In this document: piece by piece, positions 44,157 through 51,366 of the stretch | Layout of the letters: every line of letters starts with the position of its first letter | Position numbering within the stretch: the stretch's first letter is position 1 | Origin: CAZIOH01 sp964540815 | GTDB taxonomy: Bacteria > Myxococcota_A > Polyangia > Fen-1088 | Direction: 5' to 3' | Length of the DNA: 64,000 nucleotides | Assembly (NCBI GenBank): GCA_964540815.1 | Contig: CAZIOH010000028.1 | Coordinates: 1 to 64,000 of the forward strand | Notes under the pieces: generated by a model | Told to the model about the DNA's origin: nothing | What the model saw: the letters and a program-made list of their open reading frames with translations, nothing else | Database searches by the model: none | Program-made: the position numbers and the translations under genes

Positions 44157-46916
44157 TCAGAGCTCGGCCCGCACGCCGAGGATGGTCAGGATGGGCAACC
44201 CTTGCTGGGTGCTCGGTTGGCTGTAGTCGTAGTTGTAGTTGATGCCCTCGACGTTGGCGCGGTTGTAGAGGTTCTGCACGTCGAGGTAGAGGTTCAGGAT
44301 CCAGCCCTGGTTGATCCAGCGCTTGTCGATGCGGACGTCGAGCTGGTTGAACATCGGCAGCCGCGACGAGTTGGTCGGTCCATAGGTCGCCTGGTACTGG
44401 TCCTGGTTCGAATTGAACACCGCCCCGGTGACGGGGGTGGTGGGGCTGCCGCTGACCAGCCGGAAGCGCGCGCCGACCTGCCAGTTGCGCGGGAGCAGGT
44501 AGCTGCCGATCAGCGTGAGGATGTGCGTCTGGTCGAAGTCGAACAGGCGATCCTGGGTCGCCCCCGAGTCGCGCCGGGTGGCCTTCGACAGGGTGTAGGC
44601 CAGCCAGCCGGTGAAGTTGTTGGCGAACTCGTGGCGCGCCACCAGCTCGAGGCCATACACGGTCCCCTGGCCGTTGTTGTCGTAGGCGAGCGGGACCGTC
44701 ATCCCGTTGCGCACGACGGTGGCGGTGGTGGGGCTGACGAGGTCGTAGATGTCCTTGTAGAAACCGGTGGCGTCGAGGGTGATCCAGGGACGCGGCTTGA
44801 CCTCGACCCCCGCCGACCAGTGGATGGCCCGCTCGGCCTTGAGGTCCGGGTTCCCGAAGTTGGCGTCGGTCTCGTCGAAGGTCGGCTCCTGCACGAACAG
44901 GCCGACCCCGCCCTTGAGCGTGACCCGCTGGCCGACCCCGAGGCGCGCGGTGATGCGCGGCTGCAGCACCGACTGGTGGACGCGGCTGAAGTAGTCGAGG
45001 CGCAGCCCGGGCAGGAGCAAGAGGCCGGGCAGGGGCTTCCACTCGGCCTCGGCGAACCCCGCTGGGGAGAAGAGCAACACTCCGGTGCGATCGGTGCGGA
45101 TGGTCTGCGAGAGATCGGGCATCCCCTGGTTGGCCGGATCGCCCTCCTTGGGTGGGCGCGGCAGGTTGACGTGCGCGTCGGTCTTGGAGAACACCCCGTC
45201 GAAGCCGACGTGCAGGCTGAGGGTCTCGGCGGCCTTGAGCCGCAGGGAGTCGCGGATCTGGCTGGTGTAAGTGTCGAGATCGAAGACCAGCTGACCGGCC
45301 CGGAAGAGGATCCAGTTGCGCCCCTGGGACACCCGGAGGACGTTCTCGACCCGATCGCTCGGCACGAACCGGTAGGTCAAGAGCGAGCGATAGAAGGTCG
45401 TCGAGGCCGAGAAGACGTTGCTGGTGGCGTCCTGGCTGAAGTTCGCTGGGTTCTTGAAGAGCAGCTCCAGGCGATCGTCCGAGCCGAAGAAGAGCGCGCG
45501 AAAGTCATGGGCCGGCGCCGGCCGCCAGTTGGCGAGCAGCTGGTAGTCGTAGTAGCGCGGCGCCGTGACCAGGTTCACGCTGGCGTCGCTCGGCACCGCG
45601 GCGTTGAGGATGTAGTCGATGTAGCTGCGCCGCCCGGCGACCGCGAAGGCCAGCGTGTCGGTGACCGGCACCTCGAGGTAGATGCCGGAGTCGAAGACGT
45701 TGACGTCGGCGTAGCCGCCGATCTTCTTGGGCTGCAGCTTCTTCAGCTGCACGTCGATCACCCCGCCCGTCGCCCGCCCGTACATGGGGGAGAAGTTCCC
45801 CGGGTAGAACTGGATCGAGTCGAGCAGGCCCACCGGGACCACGCTGCGCAGGCCGCCGAAGTGGTAGATGAGGGGGACCTCGGCGCCGTCGATGAAGACC
45901 TTGGAGTCCTGGGGGGCCGACCCGCGGATGATGATCTGCCCGGCCACGGGGGTGCGGGCCACCCCGGCGAAGTTCTGGACCACCGCCAGGGGATCCCCGG
46001 CGGCGCCCGGGATCTTGTCGATCTCCTGCGCGGTGAGGACCGTGCGGCTCACCTCCTTGCGCGGGCGGGTGGCGGTCACCGTGACGTCGTAGGGATTGTA
46101 CGAGCCGCGCTCGACGTAGTAGGTGACGTCCACCCGCTCGGTGGGCGTGATGGTCTCGGTGGTGCGGTAGGGGTAGAAGCCCGGGGGCTCGATCAGCACC
46201 TTCCAGTCGCCGGGGGTGAGGTCGAAGAACTGGAAGACCCCCTTCTCGTCGGCGCTGGCCTCGAAGCCGAGGGGTTTCTCGCCGTCGTCGCGGAACACGG
46301 TCACGACCACGCCCGCGAGCGGCAGGCGGGTCCCGCGCTCGCGGAGCATGCCGGAGAAATTCACCACCGGCAGGCGGGCGGGAGCCGTCGCCGGGGGCGC
46401 GGAGGCGCCGGCCGAGGCCGGGGCGGTCCCGGGTGCGGCGCTCGCAGGCCCCCCGGCGGCCGGGCCCGTCGGTGGAGGAGGGGGTGGCGCCTTGGCCGAC
46501 AGGGTGAACTTGTACTTGTAGGTGATCTGCACCGGGAGCTTCTTGCCGTTGAGCTCGGCCGGCTCGAACTCGAACTGCTGGGCCGCCACCAGGGCCGCCT
46601 CGTCGAAGCCGAGGCCGGGCGGCTGCGCCGGCTCGGCGACCCCCACCGAGTCGACCTTGCCGGCGGCGTTGATGTCGAGCAGCAGCACCACGCTCGCCGT
46701 GATGTTCTTGTCCTTGGCCTCCTTCGGGTACTCGGCCTCGACGAACTTGGTCTGCTTCGGCAGCTTCGTGAGCTTGGTGGCGTCGATCTGCTTCGGCGCG
46801 TTCGGATCCTCGGGCGGGGGCACATTGAGCCCGTCGAGCTGGGCCCGCGCCGAGCCCGCCGTCATCACCAGGCCCACCGCTGTCAGCAGCGCCACGCCGG
46901 ATGCGGGGGCCCTCAC
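44157..46916 (-). CDS. TonB-dependent receptor with N-terminal TonB C-terminal-type domain
   Basis: A 919-aa outer-membrane receptor. The signal (MTAGSARA-Q) is followed by a TonB C-terminal-like domain (residues about 45-145: FVEAEYPKEAKDKNITASVV and FDEAALVAAQQFEFEPAELNG). A Pro/Ala linker, a carboxypeptidase-like beta-sandwich (about 200-285), the plug (VARTPVAGQIIIRGSAPQDS; VFIDGAEVPLIYHFGG) and a 22-strand barrel follow, ending LPILTILGVRAEL. GTG 46916 overlaps the previous gene's TGA as GTGA. The ligand is unknown. Having its own TonB-type domain is unusual. Confidence 0.87.
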   Translation of the reverse strand: MRAPASGVALLTAVGLVMTAGSARAQLDGLNVPPPEDPNAPKQIDATKLTKLPKQTKFVEAEYPKEAKDKNITASVVLLLDINAAGKVDSVGVAEPAQPPGLGFDEAALVAAQQFEFEPAELNGKKLPVQITYKYKFTLSAKAPPPPPPTGPAAGGPASAAPGTAPASAGASAPPATAPARLPVVNFSGMLRERGTRLPLAGVVVTVFRDDGEKPLGFEASADEKGVFQFFDLTPGDWKVLIEPPGFYPYRTTETITPTERVDVTYYVERGSYNPYDVTVTATRPRKEVSRTVLTAQEIDKIPGAAGDPLAVVQNFAGVARTPVAGQIIIRGSAPQDSKVFIDGAEVPLIYHFGGLRSVVPVGLLDSIQFYPGNFSPMYGRATGGVIDVQLKKLQPKKIGGYADVNVFDSGIYLEVPVTDTLAFAVAGRRSYIDYILNAAVPSDASVNLVTAPRYYDYQLLANWRPAPAHDFRALFFGSDDRLELLFKNPANFSQDATSNVFSASTTFYRSLLTYRFVPSDRVENVLRVSQGRNWILFRAGQLVFDLDTYTSQIRDSLRLKAAETLSLHVGFDGVFSKTDAHVNLPRPPKEGDPANQGMPDLSQTIRTDRTGVLLFSPAGFAEAEWKPLPGLLLLPGLRLDYFSRVHQSVLQPRITARLGVGQRVTLKGGVGLFVQEPTFDETDANFGNPDLKAERAIHWSAGVEVKPRPWITLDATGFYKDIYDLVSPTTATVVRNGMTVPLAYDNNGQGTVYGLELVARHEFANNFTGWLAYTLSKATRRDSGATQDRLFDFDQTHILTLIGSYLLPRNWQVGARFRLVSGSPTTPVTGAVFNSNQDQYQATYGPTNSSRLPMFNQLDVRIDKRWINQGWILNLYLDVQNLYNRANVEGINYNYDYSQPSTQQGLPILTILGVRAEL

Positions 46917-47977
46917 TGGGGCGCCTCCGCCAGGTTCACCTGGCCCTCGGTCCAGCCGACGCCTGCCCGGTTGTCCCGCAGCACCAGCAAGATCCGGGCG
47001 CTCGTGCGCGGGTACTTCTTGACGATGGCGGGGGTCCAGGTGTCGTGCAGGAAGATCTGCGGATCGGAGGAGCCGACGATGAGGCCGGTGCTCTGATCCT
47101 TGGTGTCGCCCGTCTCCACGAACCAGGTGACGAACAGCCGCTCCTGCACCATGGCCGGCTGGTTGCTGGAATCGGTCCCGAGGTAGGTCTCGGATTGATT
47201 CACGAGATCGCTCGGCAGATCGAGGGGGTTCTCGACGTCGCGGATCAACGTCACCCCGTTGGTGTTCGCCGGATCGATGGCGATCGGAGCTCCGTTCTGG
47301 AAGGCCGCCAGACCCGAGATGGCTGGGTTGCTGTTGGCGTCCGTGGCCAGGAGCCCGAGCCGCATGGTGAAGACCGACCTCACGCCCGTCTGATCGCTCG
47401 CGGTCTTGACCACGAGCGCGATCTGGATGGGCACCCCCCCCGTGCAGTCGAGCGCCGCCATTCCCCCCATCCCTCCGCACAGATTCTTCTCGAGCAAGGC
47501 GGGATCGATGGTGTGGGGAAACGACGCGGTCGGGTCGTGTCCGAGGTCGAGATCGGGGGCGGTGCCGGCGGTGACCATTGCCACCTCGTCCTTCGTCACC
47601 AGGCACGGGTAGCCCTGGCCGGCAGGGCCCGGGAACGGGCACCAGCTCCAGGCGTAGGTGAGGGTCGGGTCGAGGCCGCTCGGGGCCGTCGGGCCAGCGG
47701 GGGGCGTGTAGATCAGCGCCGAAAGGCGGACGGACTGCCCGGGGGCGGGGACCGCCGCGGGGGTGACGCCGATCTCGGGATGGCTGGCGTCGACGTAGAC
47801 CTCGCTGCGCAGGGCCAGGACGCGCAAGGTCGTCAGCCGGTTGTAGGGATCCGAGTTGCTCGAGCAGGCGAGCGCGGTGGCGATTCCCAGCCCGGCGGCG
47901 ATGGCCAGCACCCACGGGGCCGGGCGTGCAGGGACCGAGCGTGGCAACGTGGCGGCTTGGGCGTGGGCGGTCATCAT
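46913..47977 (-). CDS. Lipoprotein of the TonB operon, unknown function
   Basis: A 354-aa lipoprotein with a lipobox ALAC after a hydrophobic segment (PWVLAIAAGLGIATALAC). The mature protein is beta-rich and contains several Cys (WCPFPG, PCLVTKDE, NLCGGM, LDC), with an immunoglobulin-like start (TTLRVLALRSEVYVDA). It could be a surface ligand-binding component beside the receptor. It overlaps the tonB gene by ATGA and the receptor by GTGA, so it is an integral part of the operon. Confidence 0.7.
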   Translation of the reverse strand: MMTAHAQAATLPRSVPARPAPWVLAIAAGLGIATALACSSNSDPYNRLTTLRVLALRSEVYVDASHPEIGVTPAAVPAPGQSVRLSALIYTPPAGPTAPSGLDPTLTYAWSWCPFPGPAGQGYPCLVTKDEVAMVTAGTAPDLDLGHDPTASFPHTIDPALLEKNLCGGMGGMAALDCTGGVPIQIALVVKTASDQTGVRSVFTMRLGLLATDANSNPAISGLAAFQNGAPIAIDPANTNGVTLIRDVENPLDLPSDLVNQSETYLGTDSSNQPAMVQERLFVTWFVETGDTKDQSTGLIVGSSDPQIFLHDTWTPAIVKKYPRTSARILLVLRDNRAGVGWTEGQVNLAEAPQ

Positions 47978-48996
47978 TCGTCTTCCAGGCGAAAGCGATA
48001 CGTGAAGCTCAGGGTGTAGGGGATGGGGACGCCGTCGCGCGCGGCGGGCTCGAATTGTTCGTCGAGGGCGGCCTGGCGGGCCGCCTGGTTGAACTCGGGG
48101 TAGGGGGCCTCCTTGATGAGCTTCACGGCCGTCACCCTGCCTTCGGCGCTGATGTTCACGAGCACGGTGACGTCCGCCTCGATCCCCTGGGTCTTGAGCG
48201 TGGCGGGGTAGGGGGGCTTCTTGGGATTTCGCCGCTTGGGCAGGGTGTACTTCACGCCCGCCACCGGGATCCGGCTCGCCACCTGGTTGCTGGCCGCGGG
48301 GCCACTCGGGGCGGCGACCGGCGGCGCCTCGACGGAGGGAGGCGGCACCGCCTCGGGCGCGACGGCCTTCTTGTCGGTCTCGCCCATGCGGGTGTTGCCC
48401 ACGGCAAAGCTCGGACCGTCGCCCGTCCCGTTGGTGGACTCGAGGCTGAGCCCGACCACGCGCACCGGCTTGGCCTTGGGCGGCTCCCTCGGGGGCGGGG
48501 CTTCGGGTGGAGGCAAGGCCTTGGCGAGCTTCGGGCGGGAGATGGGCTTGTCGACCGGCGGAGGGGGCGGCGGGGGGGGTGGTGGAGGTGGCTCGGGCTT
48601 CACCTCGGGCGGGCGCTCGCGCACCTCGATCTTCACCTCGTCCCGGGCGGGTGCTCCGGGATGGATCCAGCGCCAGCCGAGCCCGCTACCGACCACGCCC
48701 ACGTGCAGCGCCGCCGAGCCCAGGACCGCGAGCAGGCCAATCCAGATGCGCCGCCGACGCTGCTGGCGATCGCGCCCGAGGGGGTCGAAGGCCAGCTGCT
48801 CCGGACCGAGCCGGGTGGTGATGGTGCCGGCGATCCGCTGGCGCGCCTGTCGGCGCTCGAGGTCGCGCCGAACGGAGAGCGATCGGCGAGGCAGGGTCAG
48901 TCGATTGGACACCGCGTCCAGGGCATCCACGGCATCCGCCTGCCGTCGAAGCGGCAGGACGGTGCGCCGGGTGGGGCGATCCATGGGCTCTGACAT
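47974..48996 (-). CDS. tonB: Energy transducer TonB with long cytoplasmic N-terminus
   Basis: A 340-aa protein that transfers proton-motive energy from ExbBD to outer-membrane receptors. About 80 residues precede the single TM (IWIGLLAVLGSAALHVGVVG), far more than the usual 10 to 20. A Pro/Lys-rich periplasmic spacer follows (PPEVKPEPPPPPPPPPPPPV region). The C-terminal TonB domain spans about 260-340 (KKPPYPATLKTQGIEADVTV; YTLSFTYRFRLEDE). ATG 48996 was chosen. It is 46 bp after exbD and overlaps the lipoprotein gene. Confidence 0.88.
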   Translation of the reverse strand: MSEPMDRPTRRTVLPLRRQADAVDALDAVSNRLTLPRRSLSVRRDLERRQARQRIAGTITTRLGPEQLAFDPLGRDRQQRRRRIWIGLLAVLGSAALHVGVVGSGLGWRWIHPGAPARDEVKIEVRERPPEVKPEPPPPPPPPPPPPVDKPISRPKLAKALPPPEAPPPREPPKAKPVRVVGLSLESTNGTGDGPSFAVGNTRMGETDKKAVAPEAVPPPSVEAPPVAAPSGPAASNQVASRIPVAGVKYTLPKRRNPKKPPYPATLKTQGIEADVTVLVNISAEGRVTAVKLIKEAPYPEFNQAARQAALDEQFEPAARDGVPIPYTLSFTYRFRLEDE

Positions 48997-49042
48997 GCGG
49001 GGTCTCGGCTCGTCGCGGTGGGGGTGGAAGGAACCAGTGGCC

Positions 49043-49558
49043 TCAAGGGGATCCGGGCGGGGCCCCGGGGGCGGTGGGCGTGCCTGGAACGGGAGCCGCG
49101 GGCGGGGTCGAGGTCGGGGTCGGGTCGCTGCCACCGGCAGGAGCGGGTCCTCGCTCGATGTCGAGGGCGAAGGCCCCCACCCCGTTCTGCTTCACCACGT
49201 CGATGATCTCCACCACGTGGCCGTACTCGACGCCCCGATCCGCCGAGATGACCGCCTGCACCTTGGGGTTCTGGCGGGCTTCGGCCCGGATGCGGGCGGC
49301 CGCGGCGCCGATCGACGCGAGCTTGTCACCGTTGAGGAACAGCTCACCCTGCCGGTTGTAGAGCAGGTTGATGGTCGACTCCACCTTGCCCCCGCCGCTC
49401 GCGGCCTTGGGCAGCTCGACCTTCAGGCTGGCCCGCACGATGGTGGCCGAGGTCAGCATGAAGATCACCAGCAAGACGAGCACGATGTCGACGAAGGGGA
49501 TGATGTTGATCGACGCCAGCGGACCTTCGTCCTCCTCGATGTCGTTGAGGCTGGCCAC
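49043..49558 (-). CDS. exbD: Biopolymer transport protein ExbD
   Basis: A 171-aa inner-membrane subunit of the TonB motor. A single TM, INIIPFVDIVLVLLVIFMLTS, contains the proton-carrying Asp (FVDIVLVLL). The periplasmic part ends with a typical ExbD/TolR fold (AVISADRGVEYGHVVEIIDVV), then a disordered Pro/Thr/Ala tail of about 35 residues. It lies 2 bp after exbB. Confidence 0.93.
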   Translation of the reverse strand: MASLNDIEEDEGPLASINIIPFVDIVLVLLVIFMLTSATIVRASLKVELPKAASGGGKVESTINLLYNRQGELFLNGDKLASIGAAAARIRAEARQNPKVQAVISADRGVEYGHVVEIIDVVKQNGVGAFALDIERGPAPAGGSDPTPTSTPPAAPVPGTPTAPGAPPGSP

Positions 49559-49560
49559 GG

Positions 49561-50223
49561 CTACTCCGCACCCGCGGGGCGGGTATCCACCGACTTCAGC
49601 TGCGAGAGCAAGATGCGCGACAGCATCTGGCAGTCGGTCACCGAGCTCTTCACCCGCCCCCGGAAGACGTTGTAGGCGATGACCGCGGGGATGGCCACCA
49701 GCAGGCCCACCGCGGTGGCCACCAGGGCCTCGGCGATGCCCGACATGACCGAGGCGCTGGCGTCAGTCATGTTGCTGGCGAGGTCGCGGAACGAGCGGAC
49801 GATCCCCAGAACCGTGCCGAAGAGGCCGATGTAGGGGGCGTTGCTGGCCAGGGTGGCCAGGAACCCGAGCCGCCGCTCGTAGCGCGCGCGCTCTTGCCCG
49901 AGCGAGCCGGCGATCAGGTCCTCGACCGACTCGGGGCCCTTCTGGTAAGCCTTGAGACCGACCAGCACCACGTTGGTCTCGAGCGAGTCGTGCTGCTGCA
50001 ACACCGTCGCCGCCCCGCTGAAGTCGCCCTTGTCGAGCGAGCGGGTCATGGCGTCGCGCACCTCGGCGATGTCGATGGAGCGCTTCTGATAGAAATACCA
50101 GCGCTCGATCATCACCGCGATCGACGCGAGGGACAGGGCGATCAGCAGATAGAGGACCCACTCGGAGCGAAAGATGGGCAAGCCCAGGATGGTTTGCACG
50201 AGCGAGCCGGCTTTATCGTTCAT
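49561..50223 (-). CDS. exbB: Biopolymer transport protein ExbB (MotA/TolQ family)
   Basis: A 220-aa inner-membrane proton-channel subunit. Three TM helices fall at about 17-37 (VLYLLIALSLASIAVMIE), 118-140 (NAPYIGLFGTVLGIVRSF) and 155-180 (SGIAEALVATAVGLLVAIPAVIAYN). The last two hold the family's conserved GLFGTVLGI and GIAEALVATAVGL motifs. It is the first gene of the TonB operon, with a weak GGAG site before ATG 50223. The 228-bp upstream gap shows no confident promoter. Confidence 0.93.
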   Translation of the reverse strand: MNDKAGSLVQTILGLPIFRSEWVLYLLIALSLASIAVMIERWYFYQKRSIDIAEVRDAMTRSLDKGDFSGAATVLQQHDSLETNVVLVGLKAYQKGPESVEDLIAGSLGQERARYERRLGFLATLASNAPYIGLFGTVLGIVRSFRDLASNMTDASASVMSGIAEALVATAVGLLVAIPAVIAYNVFRGRVKSSVTDCQMLSRILLSQLKSVDTRPAGAE

Positions 50224-50451
50224 GGGAGGGGTCTCCGATTCTCATCGAGGCTGCGGGGAGTCCAGGCAAACAGGTGAGCAAACGAGCGAGGTCGACAGCT
50301 TGCCACAGGCGTTGGGATTGGGTGTCGTGCAGTTTGGGATGCCCCACCCGGCGCGAAGGCACGTCAAATTAACACCGCCCCAAGGATTTTCCGTCACCGG
50401 TGCCCGCAGAATGCCGATCCGTGCACGAGCCGTGGCTCGGGCGTGCGGGCA

Positions 50452-51366
50452 CTATGGACGCGCGGCGGGGAGCTCGGTGGGCTGCGAGTCTTCCTCGCTG
50501 AGGGGGGCCACGTCCACCACCACGCGGAGCTGGTGCCGTCCACCGCCGAGGATGACCCCCCGCAAGGGCGTGACGTCCCCGAAGTCGCGACCGAAGGCCA
50601 GCGTGATGTGCTTGTCGGTCGGCAGCACGTCGTTGGTGGGATCGAAGTCGACCCACCCGGCGTCCGGGCAGTAGGCCTGGATCCAGGCGTGGGAAGCGTC
50701 CGCGCCCACCAGCCGCGGCTGCCCGGCCACCGCCGTCACCAGGTAGCCGCTCACGTAGCGGGCCGGCAGCCCGAGCGCCCGGAAGGCCGCCAGCGACAGG
50801 TGCGCGAAGTCCTGGCACACCCCGCGCCGCAGGCTCAGCACCTCCTCGACCGGCGTGGACACGTTGGTGGCCTGGCTGTCGTAGGTGAACCCGTCGTGAA
50901 TTCGATGCATCAGATCGATGGCCGCTTCGATGATCGGCCGCCCGGGCGGGAACGAGGGACGCGCGAACTCGGCGACCCGCTCCGAGATCGGGACGTAGGG
51001 GGAAGCGAAGGTGAACTCGAACGCCTCGAGCCACGGGTGGTAGCTCCGCAGGCGCACCAGATCCCGCACCACCTCCCAGGGGGGCGCCAGCGCCGGCAAC
51101 AGCGAGGACGAGGCCTCGACCTCGATCTCGCTGCGCGACATCACCGCCAGCCGGCGGTGGGGCTCGTGGATCTCGAGGTGGGTCGACCGGTTGCCGAACG
51201 CGTCGGTGTGATCGTGCCTTCGCCCCGGGATCGGGTCCACCGACAGCTCCTCCCAGCGGGTCGACTGGTTGGGCAGGCGTCGGGACAGCAGGTGCACCTG
51301 GTGGTGTGACGACGACACGAAGTCGGAGTAGACGTACTCGGTCAGATGTGAGACCCGATAGATCAC
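50452..51366 (-). CDS. Transglutaminase-like protein of the ATP-grasp cluster
   Basis: A 304-aa protein with an N-terminal beta domain (residues 1 to about 95, MIYRVSHLTEYVYS) and a transglutaminase/peptidase-like core. The catalytic triad is visible: Cys184 in RGVCQDFAH, His226 in ASHAWIQAY and Asp242 in FDPTND. It has no signal peptide. It overlaps the ATP-grasp/alpha-E gene by ATGA. In this family it could be an amide-bond-cleaving or cross-linking enzyme; that is not settled by sequence. Confidence 0.93.
   Translation of the reverse strand: MIYRVSHLTEYVYSDFVSSSHHQVHLLSRRLPNQSTRWEELSVDPIPGRRHDHTDAFGNRSTHLEIHEPHRRLAVMSRSEIEVEASSSLLPALAPPWEVVRDLVRLRSYHPWLEAFEFTFASPYVPISERVAEFARPSFPPGRPIIEAAIDLMHRIHDGFTYDSQATNVSTPVEEVLSLRRGVCQDFAHLSLAAFRALGLPARYVSGYLVTAVAGQPRLVGADASHAWIQAYCPDAGWVDFDPTNDVLPTDKHITLAFGRDFGDVTPLRGVILGGGRHQLRVVVDVAPLSEEDSQPTELPAARP

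Noticed and set aside
43839..47096. 1085-aa open frame on the plus strand opposite the receptor gene
   Set aside because: The opposite strand has signal, plug and barrel motifs; this frame is low-complexity Val/Glu/Arg/Gly.
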